DNA of 64,000 bases from Telluria mixta (GTDB taxonomy: Bacteria > Pseudomonadota > Gammaproteobacteria > Burkholderiales > Burkholderiaceae_D), in the NCBI RefSeq assembly GCF_029223865.1, contig NZ_CP119520.1, forward strand, positions 3,782,001 through 3,846,000. The letters are read 5' to 3'. The translations under genes were made by a program, and so were the position numbers. The notes under the pieces are model-generated. The model ran no database searches, was not told where the DNA came from, and worked only from the letters and a program-made list of their open reading frames with translations. Shown piece after piece: positions 17,361 to 28,774 of the stretch (the stretch's first letter is position 1; each line of letters begins with the position of its first letter).

Positions 17361-18680
17361 ATGAAACCCATCAAAGCAGGCTTGCTCGGCCTCGGCACCG
17401 TCGGTGCAGGCACCTACCACGTCCTCCAACGCAACCAGGAAGAAATCCGCCGCCGCGCCGGCCGCGGCATCGAGGTGGCGATGGTCGCCGTCCGTAACCT
17501 CGAACGCGCCAAGCGTATCGTGGGCAGCGAAGTCGAGGTCGTCGCCGACCCGTTCGCCGTCGTGAACAATCCGGACATCGACATCGTCGTCGAACTGATC
17601 GGCGGCTACGACCTGACGCGCGAACTGGTGCTGCAGGCGATCGCCAACGGCAAGCACGTCGTCACCGCCAACAAGGCGCTGCTGGCGCTGCACGGCAACG
17701 AAATCTTCGAGGCGGCCCAGGCCAAGGGCGTGATGGTGGCGTTCGAAGCGGCCGTCGCCGGCGGCATCCCGATCATCAAGGCGCTGCGCGAAGGCCTGTC
17801 GGCCAACCGCATCGAATCCGTGGCCGGCATCATCAACGGCACGACCAACTTCATCCTGTCCGAGATGCGCGACAAGGGCCTGGACTTCGGCACCGTGCTG
17901 AAGCAGGCGCAGGAACTGGGCTATGCGGAAGCGGATCCGACCTTCGACATCGAAGGCGTGGACGCGGCGCACAAGCTGACCATCATGTCCGCCATCGCGT
18001 TCGGCATCCCCGTGCAGTTCGGCAGCGCCCACATCGAGGGCATCAGCCAGCTGCAGGCCGTGGACCTGCGCTACGCCGAACAACTGGGCTATCGCATCAA
18101 GCTGCTGGGCATCACCCGCCGCACGACGGTCGACGGTAAAGAGGGCATCGAACTGCGCGTGCACCCGACCCTGGTGCCGGGCGCGCGCCTGATCGCCAAC
18201 GTGGAAGGCGCGATGAACGCCGTGCTCGTGCAGGCCGACGCCGTGGGCGCGACGCTGTACTACGGCAAGGGCGCCGGTGCAGAGCCGACCGCGTCCGCCG
18301 TCATCGCCGACCTGATCGATGTAACCCGCCTGGCGACCGCCGACCCGTATTCGCGCGTGCCGCACCTGGCATTCCAGCCGACGGAACTGGCCGACGTGCC
18401 GATCCTGCCGATGGAAGAAATCCGCACCAGCTACTACCTGCGCGTGACCGTGCAGGACCAGCTGGGCGTGATGGCCGACCTGACCCGCATCCTGGCCGAC
18501 GCCGGCATCTCCATCGACGCCGTGCTGCAGAAGGAGCCGGGCGAGAAGGCGCGCACGGACATCGTCATCATCACCCACCAGACCCGCGAAAAATACGTCA
18601 ACGCCGCGATCGCCAAGATCGAGAGCCTGGCGACGACCGTGGGCAAGGTTGTGCGCATTCGCCTGGAAAGCCTGGGCTGA
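17361..18680 (+). CDS. hom: homoserine dehydrogenase
   Basis: 439 residues, the usual length for a monofunctional enzyme with ACT domain. Reduces aspartate semialdehyde to homoserine with NAD(P)H in threonine/methionine synthesis. Seen: Rossmann motif LLGLGTVGAG (residues 8-17); NKALLA; the catalytic-domain motif AAVAGGIPIIKALREGL followed by IINGTTNFIL; EADPTFDIEGVDAAHK; and a C-terminal ACT domain (about 355-430, YYLRVTVQDQLGVMADLTRIL) for threonine feedback. It often heads a hom-thrC pair, but here thrC does not follow; a terminator comes directly after. Confidence 0.96.
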   Translation: MKPIKAGLLGLGTVGAGTYHVLQRNQEEIRRRAGRGIEVAMVAVRNLERAKRIVGSEVEVVADPFAVVNNPDIDIVVELIGGYDLTRELVLQAIANGKHVVTANKALLALHGNEIFEAAQAKGVMVAFEAAVAGGIPIIKALREGLSANRIESVAGIINGTTNFILSEMRDKGLDFGTVLKQAQELGYAEADPTFDIEGVDAAHKLTIMSAIAFGIPVQFGSAHIEGISQLQAVDLRYAEQLGYRIKLLGITRRTTVDGKEGIELRVHPTLVPGARLIANVEGAMNAVLVQADAVGATLYYGKGAGAEPTASAVIADLIDVTRLATADPYSRVPHLAFQPTELADVPILPMEEIRTSYYLRVTVQDQLGVMADLTRILADAGISIDAVLQKEPGEKARTDIVIITHQTREKYVNAAIAKIESLATTVGKVVRIRLESLG

Positions 18681-18698
18681 TCTTACTGGCCTGAATCG

Positions 18699-18734
18699 AA
18701 GCCGCCCGCCGCTCGAACGGCCGGCGGCTTTTTC
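18699..18734 (+). terminator. rho-independent terminator after hom
   Basis: AAGCCGCC at 18699-18706 pairs with GGCGGCTT at 18723-18730 and is followed by TTTTTC. Confidence 0.85.
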
Positions 18735-18737
18735 GTT

Positions 18738-18950
18738 TCATGGTGCGGTGCGCCAGCGTCGCGCCAGCGGGATCGGCGCGAGCCCGATGTGGCCGAGGAA
18801 GCCGTCCGCGAATTCATCCACGCAGCGGCGTTCCACCTGTGTTCGTGTGTGCAGCGGGGCGGTGGTGAGCGCCAGCAGGCGGCGCTCGATGTGGTCGAAC
18901 AGCGCGTCGTCCGCGCCGGGAGATGGGGGAGGGGTATGGGTCGTTTTCAT
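18738..18950 (-). CDS. small hypothetical protein (doubtful)
   Basis: 70 codons starting at ATG 18950, facing the hom terminator. The sequence (DDALFDHIERRLLALTTAP...) can form amphipathic helices and has plausible coding character, but no clear ribosome site, domain or membrane segment is seen. Without it, 18681-19136 would be a gene-free stretch of 456 bases. I do not recognise the product. Confidence 0.35.
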   Translation of the reverse strand: MKTTHTPPPSPGADDALFDHIERRLLALTTAPLHTRTQVERRCVDEFADGFLGHIGLAPIPLARRWRTAP

Positions 18951-19087
18951 CCAACCATCTTACCTGTGCTGCAGCGCACAAGAAATGGTGTGCGAAGGCA
19001 TGTTTGCCCTCGCTCAAAGATGTGAGAATGTGCTGCAACGCATGCTTATCTGCGCGCAATGTGCGGTGAAAAACGGATTTTTTTGAA

Positions 19088-19124
19088 GTCGCGTGGCGCC
19101 GTACCGGCAGGCGCGCCACGCGAC
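19088..19124. other. perfect 12-bp stem after the glutamate dehydrogenase gene
   Basis: GTCGCGTGGCGC (19088-19099) and GCGCCACGCGAC (19113-19124) form a strong hairpin 12 bases past the stop of the leftward gene. A run of seven T lies at 19078-19084 on the plus strand, which reads as A on the leftward transcript, so it is not a textbook terminator for that gene; a terminator role is possible but unproven. Confidence 0.5.
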
Positions 19125-19136
19125 CTCCAGTCGAGA

Positions 19137-20420
19137 TTACGGATACAGGCCGCGCACTTCACGCGCCTGCAGGATGCGGGTGCAGGCCACGATGAACGTC
19201 GCGGTGCGCAGGCTCACCTTCTTCTCCTGCGCGACGTCCCACACGGCACCGAACGCGCTCTGCATGATGCGGGTGAGGCGGGCATTGATCTCGTCTTCCG
19301 TCCAGAAGAAGCTCGAGAAATCCTGGACCCATTCGAAGTACGACACCGTGACGCCGCCCGCGTTGGCCAGCACGTCCGGCACGACGAGGACGTCCTTGTC
19401 GGCCAGGATGTCGTCGGCTTCCGGCGTCGTCGGGCCGTTCGCGCCTTCCAGGATGATCTTCGTGCGCAGCCGCGCCGCCACCTCCGCCGTGATCTGCCGC
19501 TCCAGCGCGGCCGGGATCAGGATGTCGGATTCGATGTCCCAGAACGCGTCGCGGTCCAGCGTCGCATCGGCGCCGGGGAAGCCTTGCACGCCGCCCGCTT
19601 CCGCCACGTGCTTGTGCAGTTGCGCGACATCGAGGCCGCCGTCGCGCACGATGGTGCCGGTGTGGTCCTGCACGGCGACGATCTTCGCGCCTGCATCGGC
19701 GAAGATCGTGGCCGCGGTGCCGCCCACGTTGCCGAAGCCCTGGATCGCGACCCTGGCGCCGGCCAGCGCGACGCCGCGCCGTGCCGCCGCTTCCTGGCCG
19801 ACGACGAACACGCCGCGGCCCGTCGCTTCACGGCGTCCCAGCGAGCCGCCGAGCGAGACCGGCTTGCCCGTCACGACGCCCGTCGACAGGTTCCCTTCGA
19901 TCATGGCGTACGAATCCATCATCCAGGCCATGACCTGCTCGTTGGTGTTCACGTCCGGCGCGGGGATGTCCTTCGTCGGGCCGATCAGCATGCTGATCTC
20001 GCTCGTGTAGCGGCGCGTGAGGCGTTGCAGCTCGCCCTTCGACAGGGTGGCCGGGTCGACGCGGATGCCGCCCTTTGCCCCGCCGTACGGCACGTTGACG
20101 GCCGCGTTCTTCACCGACATCCATGCCGACAGCGCCATCACTTCCGACAGCGTCACGTCCTGGTGGAAGCGCACGCCGCCCTTGCCCGGACCGCGCGACA
20201 GGTTGTGCTGGACGCGGTAGCCCTCGTAATGCGCGATGGTGCCGTCGTCGCGCTCGATCGGCACGTCCACGGTGAGGATGCGCTTCGGACGCTTCAGCGT
20301 TTCGACCCAGCGCGACAGGCTGCCCAGGTGCGGGGCGACGCGGTCGACCTGCTGCAGGTACTGGCCCCACGGGCCGAGGTCGTTCGGGTTCAGGTAGGAA
20401 GGGATGTAGTCGGTGGTCAT
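19137..20420 (-). CDS. Glu/Leu/Phe/Val-type dehydrogenase, probable glutamate dehydrogenase
   Basis: 427 residues, the length of NAD- or dual-specific hexameric GDH. Catalyses reversible oxidative deamination of glutamate to 2-oxoglutarate. Seen: substrate-site motif [14 protein letters not shown], catalytic-Lys region [33 protein letters not shown], and coenzyme domain [11 protein letters not shown]. Start ATG 20420 ([10 protein letters not shown]) has GGAG nearby. It lies next to a divergent-side LysR gene and upstream of a transporter cluster for acidic substrates, so regulation together with glutamate uptake is possible. Confidence 0.92.
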   Translation of the reverse strand: MTTDYIPSYLNPNDLGPWGQYLQQVDRVAPHLGSLSRWVETLKRPKRILTVDVPIERDDGTIAHYEGYRVQHNLSRGPGKGGVRFHQDVTLSEVMALSAWMSVKNAAVNVPYGGAKGGIRVDPATLSKGELQRLTRRYTSEISMLIGPTKDIPAPDVNTNEQVMAWMMDSYAMIEGNLSTGVVTGKPVSLGGSLGRREATGRGVFVVGQEAAARRGVALAGARVAIQGFGNVGGTAATIFADAGAKIVAVQDHTGTIVRDGGLDVAQLHKHVAEAGGVQGFPGADATLDRDAFWDIESDILIPAALERQITAEVAARLRTKIILEGANGPTTPEADDILADKDVLVVPDVLANAGGVTVSYFEWVQDFSSFFWTEDEINARLTRIMQSAFGAVWDVAQEKKVSLRTATFIVACTRILQAREVRGLYP

Positions 20421-20519
20421 GGCAAGTCTCCGTGTGTGATTCAAGGCTGAGCGCATCATAGGATGGGCTCCCGGAGGCTGGCCAATGCTGCTTGCGCATG
20501 CGGTCATGCGCAAAAAGCA

Positions 20520-21446
20520 TCAGGCAGTCGACTGCTCCGCGACGAGGTATTCCCACAGATCCGCGACGATCTGCTTGCCCGGCCGCGCATCGGACGGCCT
20601 TTCGCGATACAGCCGGATCTCCATCTCGATCTCCCACTGTCCCGGTTCGCCGGCCCGCGCCAGCTGCTTCTGCGCGACCTCGCGCGTGACCGCCGACTCG
20701 GGCAGGAACGCGATGCCGTGGCCGTCCAGCGCCATCATCTTGAGCCCTTCCGCCATGTCGGTCTCGTAGCGCTTGTCGAAGTGCAGGCCGGGTTTCGCGT
20801 CGGCGAAGATGAGGTCCACCATCCGCCCGAGGTAGGCGTTCGTCGTGTAGGAGAGGAAGGGCAGCGGCGCGTCCTTGCGGCCGGGCAGCCGGTATTCGGG
20901 GGCGCCGTCCGCGCCGCAGCGGGCATACGCGCACAGCGCCTCCCGCCCCATCAGCAGCATGTCGTAGCGGCCCGGGTCGAGCTGCACCGGCTGGCGCGGA
21001 TGGTGGTAGCACAGCAGCAGGTCGCAGCCGCCTTCGACCAGTTGCAGCACCGCGTCATGGACGTTCAGGGCGATGAGGCGGCTGTTGATCGACGCGAAGT
21101 CGCGTTCCAGCGCCGCGAGCCACTTCGGCACGAACGTGAGCGACAGGGTGTGGGGAACGGCCAGGTCGATCGTCTTCGTCGCCGTGACGCGGTTATTGCG
21201 CAGCATCTCGCGCACGCCGTTGATCTGGCCGAGCATCTCCAGCGCCTGTTCGTAGAACACCATGCCGGCCGGCGTGACGCGGGTCGGAAACGTGGTGCGG
21301 TCGATCAGGTCCGTGCCGAGCCAGTTTTCCAGCGAACGGATGCGGCGCGAGAACGCGGGCTGCGTCACGTGCCGCAGCTGGGCCGAGCGGCTGAAGTTCT
21401 TGGTCTCGACCAGTGAAATGAAATCTTCCAGCCATTTGGTTTCCAT
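20520..21446 (-). CDS. LysR-family regulator, HypT-like architecture
   Basis: 308 residues. N-terminal winged HTH (METKWLEDFISLVETKNFS, then QPAFSRRIRSLENWLG) and a C-terminal periplasmic-binding-like effector domain (from about 90). The METKWL opening and the late LSYTTNAYLGRMVDLIF and ALDGHGIAFLPESAV motifs resemble HypT/YjiE-type LysR proteins. Start ATG 21446 with AGGA upstream. It sits 99 bases from the GDH gene and is divergent from the symporter operon; targets on either side are plausible. Confidence 0.9.
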   Translation of the reverse strand: METKWLEDFISLVETKNFSRSAQLRHVTQPAFSRRIRSLENWLGTDLIDRTTFPTRVTPAGMVFYEQALEMLGQINGVREMLRNNRVTATKTIDLAVPHTLSLTFVPKWLAALERDFASINSRLIALNVHDAVLQLVEGGCDLLLCYHHPRQPVQLDPGRYDMLLMGREALCAYARCGADGAPEYRLPGRKDAPLPFLSYTTNAYLGRMVDLIFADAKPGLHFDKRYETDMAEGLKMMALDGHGIAFLPESAVTREVAQKQLARAGEPGQWEIEMEIRLYRERPSDARPGKQIVADLWEYLVAEQSTA

Positions 21447-21652
21447 GCCGCGTCCTGCAGTGTGAATCATCGCGGCATTGTAAGGCCATTCCTTGCCCGG
21501 AATACAGGGCTGGCGTGGCCTTCCAATTTTTCATACAACCCCCGCCACGGCCATCCAGAAAGTTGGACGCTCCAGGCTGCCAAATCTCCGTTTCCAAAAT
21601 AAAACACGTTATGAATCAGTACTTTACATCGTAAATATTCTGCAGATCTCAC

Positions 21653-21668
21653 TGGCATGCGGCTTGCT
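21653..21668 (+). promoter_or_regulatory. sigma-54 promoter of the symporter-porin-dctBD operon
   Basis: TGGCATGCGGCTTGCT matches the TGGCAY-N5-TTGCW consensus, with invariant GG and GC exactly 10 bases apart. It lies 78 bases upstream of the symporter start. A sigma-54 activator (DctD type) is encoded at the end of the same operon. Confidence 0.85.
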
Positions 21669-21745
21669 GTTGTGGTCGCACCCGGTTCCCGCCGGGTCAC
21701 GACAACACGCGGCGCCAAGAAACGCCGCGATTCTTGGAGATCAAA

Positions 21746-23017
21746 GTGAAAAAGAAGCGTCCCCTGACCCTGTACATCCTGATCGCGATGGTGCTGGGCG
21801 CCGCGGTCGGCTATGGCTTGCATGAAACCGTCGCCGACAAACAGCTCAGCGCCGACATCGCCGCCCACATTTCCATCGTCACCGACGTGTTCCTCCGGCT
21901 GATCAAGATGATCATCTCGCTGCTGGTCTTCTCGACGCTGGCCGTCGGCATTGCGCACATGGGCGACGGCCGTGCCGCCGGCCGCATCGGCATGAAGGCG
22001 ATGGCCTGGTTCGTGATCGCGTCGCTGATCTCGCTGAGCCTGGGCATGGTGCTGTCGAACGTGATGCAGCTGGGGGCGCACCTGAACCTGCCGCTGCCGC
22101 CGGTCGACGCGGCCACCGGCCTGAAGACGACCGCGTTCACCTTGAAGGATTTTGTCGCCCACCTCGTGCCGAAATCGCCGATCGAGGCAATGGCCAACAA
22201 CGAGATCCTGCAGGTGCTGGTGTTCGCGCTGTTCTTCGGCGGCGCGCTGGGCGCGCTGGGCCAGTCAGCCGCCGGTCTGACCGCCGTGATCGACCAGCTG
22301 GCGCAGGTCATGCTGCGCATCACCGGCGTGATCATGAACCTCGCGCCGCTGGCCGTGTTCGCGGCGATGGCGTCGATCATCACCACCAACGGCCTGGGCA
22401 TCCTCCTCACGTTCGCGAAGTTCATGGGCGGCTTCTACCTCGGTCTCCTGACCCTGTGGGTGCTGCTGATCCTGGGCGGCTCGCTGTTCATCGGCAAGCG
22501 CGTGCTGCACCTGCTGGTGCTGATCCGCGAACCGTTCCTGCTCGCGTTTTCCACCGCCAGCTCGGAAGCCGCGTATCCCAAGCTGCTGCTGGCGCTGGAC
22601 CAGTTCGGCGTGCAGCGCAAGATTTCCAGCTTCGTGCTGCCGATGGGGTATTCGTTCAACCTGGACGGCTCGATGATGTACTGCACCTTCGCCGTGCTGT
22701 TCATCACGCAGGCATACGGCATCGACCTGTCGCTCGGTACGCAGATCACCATGCTGCTGTTGCTGATGCTGACCTCCAAGGGCATGGCCGGCGTGCCGCG
22801 CGCGTCGCTGGTCGTCATCGCCGCCACCTTGAACCAGTTCCACATCCCCGAAGCGGGCCTGCTGCTGCTGATGGGCATCGACCAGTTCCTCGACATGGGC
22901 CGTTCGGCCACCAATGCCGTCGGCAACGCCGTCGCCACGGCCGTCGTCGCCAACTGGGAAGGCGCGCTGGAAGACAAGCCGCAACAGGTCGCACCCGTCG
23001 TCGCGCAAGTCGGCTGA
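21746..23017 (+). CDS. dicarboxylate/amino acid:cation symporter (DAACS, GltP/DctA family)
   Basis: 423-residue inner-membrane symporter for C4-dicarboxylates or glutamate/aspartate driven by H+ or Na+. Start is the GTG at 21746: the in-frame TTG at 21734 overlaps the GGAG ribosome site, which is correctly spaced for the GTG. Seen: multiple hydrophobic segments, the serine-rich hairpin region FSTASSEAAYPKLL, the NMDGT-equivalent motif YSFNLDGSMMYCTF, and the C-terminal IDQFLDMGRSATNAVGNAVAT carrying the substrate-binding Asp/Asn. LDGSMM in place of MDGT occurs in GltP/DctA relatives. First gene of a sigma-54 operon with a porin and DctBD. Confidence 0.93.
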   Translation: MKKKRPLTLYILIAMVLGAAVGYGLHETVADKQLSADIAAHISIVTDVFLRLIKMIISLLVFSTLAVGIAHMGDGRAAGRIGMKAMAWFVIASLISLSLGMVLSNVMQLGAHLNLPLPPVDAATGLKTTAFTLKDFVAHLVPKSPIEAMANNEILQVLVFALFFGGALGALGQSAAGLTAVIDQLAQVMLRITGVIMNLAPLAVFAAMASIITTNGLGILLTFAKFMGGFYLGLLTLWVLLILGGSLFIGKRVLHLLVLIREPFLLAFSTASSEAAYPKLLLALDQFGVQRKISSFVLPMGYSFNLDGSMMYCTFAVLFITQAYGIDLSLGTQITMLLLLMLTSKGMAGVPRASLVVIAATLNQFHIPEAGLLLLMGIDQFLDMGRSATNAVGNAVATAVVANWEGALEDKPQQVAPVVAQVG

Positions 23018-23049
23018 CCACATACAAAATCAACACACGGAGACTTCGA

Positions 23050-24054
23050 TTGAAATATCGTCATATCGCTGGCGCCGGCGCGTGCGCGCTCGCCATGTTT
23101 TCCTCGTGCGCGCAGGCGCAATCGTTCGTGAAGGTCTACGGCGTCGCTGATGCCGGCATCGTGCTGGACCGCGGCGGCGCCGCGGGTTCGTCGCAGAACA
23201 TCGGCAGCGGCGTGGCGTCCGGCTCGCGGCTGGGCTTCAAGGGCAAGGAAGATCTCGGCGGCGGCCTGAGCGCCGTCTTCGTGGTGGAAAACGGCTACAA
23301 CATCGACACCGGCAAGGCGGCGCAGGGCGGTCTGCTGTTCGGCCGCCAGGCCTATGTCGGCCTGTCCGGCGCGGCCGGCACGATCAGCCTGGGCCGCCAG
23401 TACGCGCCGTACTACAAGGTCATGCGCGACATCGTCGACCCGTTCTGCACTGGCCTCGCGGGCAATGCACAGAACATCCTCCCCGGACTCGGCCGGGTCG
23501 ACAACTCGGTCGAGTACCAGTCGCCGAAGTGGAACGGCCTGTCCGCCGACGTGTTGGTCGGCGCGGGCGAGGCTGCCGGCGACGCCGCGAAGAACCGCAC
23601 CCTCGACGCCTCGGCCACGTACGAGGCGGGTCCGTTGACGCTCGCGCTGACGCATCACCGGCAAAACGACGCGACGGGCACCGCGCACGACCGCAACACG
23701 ATGGTGGTGGGCCGCTACCGCTTCGGCATCGTGACGGCGCACGCGGCCTTCGCGCGCAACCGCAACGTGCCGGGCCACGCCAGCCGCGACGCGCTGCTGG
23801 GCGCGGCCGTGCAGGCCGGCGCGGCGGGCAGGGTACTGGCCTCCGTGATCGTCCACCGCGACGATTCCGGACGCGGGGCGCACGCGCGCCAGGCCGCGAT
23901 CGGCTACGAGTACAGCCTGTCGCGCCGCACCGACCTGTACGCGGCGTATGGCCATATCGTCAACCGCGACGGCGCCGCGTACACGGTCGGCGACGCCACG
24001 AACGCCGGCACCGGCACCACGGGCATTAACCTGGGCGTGCGTCATGTGTTTTAA
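23050..24054 (+). CDS. Gram-negative porin (OmpC-like, betaproteobacterial type)
   Basis: 334 residues. Start TTG at 23050, set by GGAG seven bases upstream; any later ATG would remove the signal peptide (LKYRHIAGAGACALAMFSSCAQAQ). Mature protein begins SFVKVYGVADAGIV, the standard opening strand of these trimeric porins, with the GFKGKEDLGGGLSAVF and GRQYAPYY motifs, and ends in Phe (GVRHVF), the barrel assembly signal. It lies 32 bases after the symporter, so it likely supplies outer-membrane passage for the same substrate. Confidence 0.92.
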   Translation: MKYRHIAGAGACALAMFSSCAQAQSFVKVYGVADAGIVLDRGGAAGSSQNIGSGVASGSRLGFKGKEDLGGGLSAVFVVENGYNIDTGKAAQGGLLFGRQAYVGLSGAAGTISLGRQYAPYYKVMRDIVDPFCTGLAGNAQNILPGLGRVDNSVEYQSPKWNGLSADVLVGAGEAAGDAAKNRTLDASATYEAGPLTLALTHHRQNDATGTAHDRNTMVVGRYRFGIVTAHAAFARNRNVPGHASRDALLGAAVQAGAAGRVLASVIVHRDDSGRGAHARQAAIGYEYSLSRRTDLYAAYGHIVNRDGAAYTVGDATNAGTGTTGINLGVRHVF

Positions 24055-24083
24055 TCGCACAACGTAAACATTCCAGGACCGCC

Positions 24084-25946
24084 ATGCCCGCAGCCGCACC
24101 CACCGTCAACCCGCGCCCGGCCGGCCACTGGCCACGCCGGCTGGGGCTGTCGGTCTTGCTGGTGCTGGTGTGCGCGGCGCTGGCGGCCGTGGCGTACCGG
24201 TATGCCGAGGATGCGGCGATCGACCGGTTGCGGCTGTCCGGCGCGCAGCGGCTCGACACGTATGCGGCCGGCCTGGAGCACCTGCTGTCCAAGTACGATT
24301 TCCTGCCCGGCACGTTCGAATTGAACAAGGACGTCATCGCGCTGCTGCGCCAGCCCGGCGACGAGGCCCTGCGCCGGGAAGTGAACACCTACCTGGAGCG
24401 TGTCAACCGCCTGGCCGGATCGACGAGCATCTACATCGTCAACCTGGGCGGCGTGACGCAGGCCGCCAGCAACTGGCGCGCGCCCGACAGTTTCGTCGGC
24501 GACTACGTCGCATTCCGGCCCTACGTGCGTGACGCGCTGCGCGGCATGCCGGGCGGTTTCTACGGCGTCGGCACGACCCGGGGCGAGCCTGGCTATTACT
24601 TCGCCCGCGGCATCTATCACGACGGCCGCATGCTGGGCGTGGCGACCGTGAAGGTCAATATTGAGAGCCTGGAGGCGAGTTGGGCCGAAGCCGGGGGCAG
24701 GGCGCTGCTCACCGATGCCCACGGCGTCGTGTTTCTCAGCTCGGTGCCGGAATGGAAATACCGCACCCTGGCGCCGCTGACACCGGCCGCGCGCCAGGAA
24801 CTGGAACAGTCGCGCCAGTATTTTTCGCATGCGCTCACGCCGCTCGGCCTGCGCGACCTGCGTACGCTCGACAGCCGGGCGCGCATCGTCACCGGGCCGC
24901 CGCCGGCTGCGGGGCCCATGCTGAGCCAGGCGCGGGCACTGGTGACGCGCAACTGGCAGATGGTGTACCTGTCCGACCTCGCGCCCGCCCGCGCGAGCGC
25001 CCGCGCGGCGGCCCTGCTGACGGTCTTGTCGGAAGCGCTGGCGGTCATGCTGGTGCTGTATGCGCGCCAGCGCCACCGGCTCGGCCGCCAACGGCAGCGG
25101 GCGCGCGAGGATTTGCAGCGCGCCTACGATCAGCTGGAAAACCTGGTGGCCGAGCGCACCGCCAGCCTGCAGCAGATGACGCGCGACCTGCGCGACGAGA
25201 ACGCCGTGCGCCGCCAGGCCGAAGAGCAGTTGCGCAAGGCGCAGAGCGAACTGGTCCAGGCGGGCAAGATGGCCGTGCTGGGTCAGCTCTCGGCCGGCAT
25301 CACGCATGAACTGAACCAGCCGCTGACGGCCCTGCGCACGATGGCGGACAACGCCCGCGTGCTGATCGAGCGCGGCCGGCTCGACGATGCGCGCAACAAC
25401 CTGGCCACCATCTCGCAACTGGTCGAACGCATGGGGCAGTTGACCGGGCAGCTGCGCCAGTTCGCGCGCAAGTCCGACACGCGGCCGAGCGCCGTGCCGG
25501 TGGCGGACGCCGTCACCGCCGCCCTGTTCCTCGTCGAGCGCCGCATCGCGCAGGAGCGTGTAGGATTCCGCATGGCGACGCATCCGCGCGACCTGTATGC
25601 GCTGTGCGACAGCAACCGGCTGCAGCAAGTCCTCGTGAACCTGTTCAGCAACGCGCTCGACGCGATGGAGATGGCGGAGAGCAGCCCGCGCCAGCTCGTC
25701 GTCGAGGGCGGGTGCGACGGCGCGCGCGTCCTCATCACCGTGACCGACAGCGGCCCCGGTCTCCCCGACGAGGTCCGCGCGCATCTGTTCGAACCCTTCT
25801 TTACCACCAAGCCGCAGGGCAAGGGGCTGGGCCTCGGGCTGGCGATCTCCGAGCAGATCGTGCGCGAGTCAGGCGGCCAGCTGCGGGCCGAGTCGCCACC
25901 CGAGGGCGGCGCCCGCTTCATCATCGATCTGCCCCGGGCGGAGTAG
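24084..25946 (+). CDS. dctB: DctB-like sensor histidine kinase
   Basis: 620 residues. TM1 about 20-42, a large periplasmic double-PAS-like sensor (about 43-305), TM2 about 308-328, a coiled coil (about 330-395), then HisKA with the phosphorylated His in GITHELNQPLTALRTM (about 409) and HATPase (NLFSNALDAME, DSGPGLP, KGLGLGLAI). Known DctB senses periplasmic C4-dicarboxylates and phosphorylates DctD; motifs such as GTTRGEPGYYFARGIY in the sensor match the succinate-sensing fold of DctB. Directly followed by its regulator (11-base gap). Confidence 0.92.
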   Translation: MPAAAPTVNPRPAGHWPRRLGLSVLLVLVCAALAAVAYRYAEDAAIDRLRLSGAQRLDTYAAGLEHLLSKYDFLPGTFELNKDVIALLRQPGDEALRREVNTYLERVNRLAGSTSIYIVNLGGVTQAASNWRAPDSFVGDYVAFRPYVRDALRGMPGGFYGVGTTRGEPGYYFARGIYHDGRMLGVATVKVNIESLEASWAEAGGRALLTDAHGVVFLSSVPEWKYRTLAPLTPAARQELEQSRQYFSHALTPLGLRDLRTLDSRARIVTGPPPAAGPMLSQARALVTRNWQMVYLSDLAPARASARAAALLTVLSEALAVMLVLYARQRHRLGRQRQRAREDLQRAYDQLENLVAERTASLQQMTRDLRDENAVRRQAEEQLRKAQSELVQAGKMAVLGQLSAGITHELNQPLTALRTMADNARVLIERGRLDDARNNLATISQLVERMGQLTGQLRQFARKSDTRPSAVPVADAVTAALFLVERRIAQERVGFRMATHPRDLYALCDSNRLQQVLVNLFSNALDAMEMAESSPRQLVVEGGCDGARVLITVTDSGPGLPDEVRAHLFEPFFTTKPQGKGLGLGLAISEQIVRESGGQLRAESPPEGGARFIIDLPRAE

Positions 25947-25957
25947 GAGACAACACA

Positions 25958-27278
<1,321 letters not shown>

Positions 27279-27301
<23 letters not shown>

Positions 27302-28772
27302 CCATGCCCGGTGCCGGGAACGTGACGCTGACTTTCAATCCGCGCCCGCTTTCGGCTTTGGCCAGCTCCAGCGTCGCTCCGTGCACCGTCGCGATGTCGC
27401 GCACGATGGCCAGGCCCAGCCCCGTACCGCCCGGATTGCTCTCCAGCGTCGATTGCGCGCGGTAGAAGGGCATGAACACCTTGTCGTATTCGGCCGGATC
27501 GAGCCCCGGCCCGCTGTCCTGCACGTCGAGCACGACGACGCCGATCAACCGGCGCACCCGCAGCAGCACCGTGCCGCCCGGCGGCGTGTAGCGGATCGCG
27601 TTGTCGACCAGGTTGCTCACCAGTTCGTGCAGCAGCAGCGCCTGGCCGTCGATCGTCGTCGCGCCGTCGTCTTCCGCTTCCAGCGCCAGGTCGATGCCTT
27701 TCTGGACGGCCGGCAGCGCCAGTTCCAGCCCCACCTGGCGGGCAACCTCGGACAGCACGACGGGAGAGAGCGCCGCGTTCGCGCCGCCATGCTCGATGCG
27801 CGCGAGCGTCAGCAGGCGGTTTGCCAGGTGCACAGTCGAATCCGTCGTCGCCGCGATCGAGCGCACGATGGCCTGCATCGCGGCCGGATCGTTTTCGCGC
27901 AGCGCCAGTTCGGCCTGTGTTTTGAGCACCGTCAGCGGCGTGCGCAGCTGGTGCGACGCGTCGGCGATGAAGCGGCGCTGGCTCGCGATCAGGTTCTGCA
28001 TGCGCGCCATCGTTCCGTTCATGGCGGCGACGAGCGGCCGCACTTCGCGGTGCACGAGGGCTTCGTCGACGTCGGACAGGTCGGAAATCGCGCGCGTCTC
28101 CACGACCTGTTTCAGTTGCATCAGCGGCTGCAGCACGAGGCGCACGGCGAACCACACGAGTGTGGCCACCGCCAGCACGAGCAGCGCCTGGCGCAGCAGG
28201 GTATTGACCAGGATGCTCCGCGACAGCGCCCGGCGCGCGTCCAGCGTCTCGCCCACCTGGATCAGCGCGATGCCGCGCATGGAATCGTCGTACACGGGCT
28301 GCAGCAGGGCGGCGATACGCACCGGCTCGCCGTTGTAGTCGGCGTGATAGAAGCGCACGAGGGCCGGATACAGTTCCGAGCGGGGCGTGTCCTTCGGAAC
28401 GGGCGGCAGGTCGTCGTAGCCGGACACCGTCTCGCCGTGCAGCCCGCCCACGCGGTAGTAGATGCGCCCCAGCGTGTCGGTCTCGAAGCTGTCCAGCGCC
28501 ACGTAGGGCACGTCCGCCACGACCTTGCCGTCGCGGACGGACACCCGCTCCGCGAGCGCACGCGTGGAGGCGAGGAGGGAGCGGTCGTAGGCGATGTCGG
28601 CGGCGTCCAGCGCGTCGCGGTACAGCGACACGGCATTCGCCGCCACGAGGATCACGAGCGGCACGATCAGCCAGCGCAGCAGCTGGTTGCGCAGGCTGCC
28701 GAGTTTCTTTGCCGACGCGCCGTCAGGCGCGAGGCGTAGCCTCCCGAGGATCGTCGCCGCCAGGAACCGCAT
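27279..28772 (-). CDS. tctE: TctE-like sensor histidine kinase
   Basis: 497 residues. N-terminal TM (about 30-48), periplasmic sensor of about 130 residues (two-component sensor 1TM/TctE N-terminal type: SLYRDALDAADIAYDRSL), second TM (about 190-208), HAMP, phospho-His in DASHQLRTPLTVLKTQ (about 270), and HATPase (ELVSNLVDNAIRYTP, DSGPGLD, GGTGLGLAIV). The family senses tricarboxylates or related acids. It follows its response regulator by 2 bases. Confidence 0.9.
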
Positions 28773-28774
28773 GC

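Noticed and set aside
19078..19124. Hairpin next to a T-run as terminator of the glutamate dehydrogenase gene
   Set aside because: The T-run is on the wrong strand for the leftward transcript, so I list it only as a hairpin.
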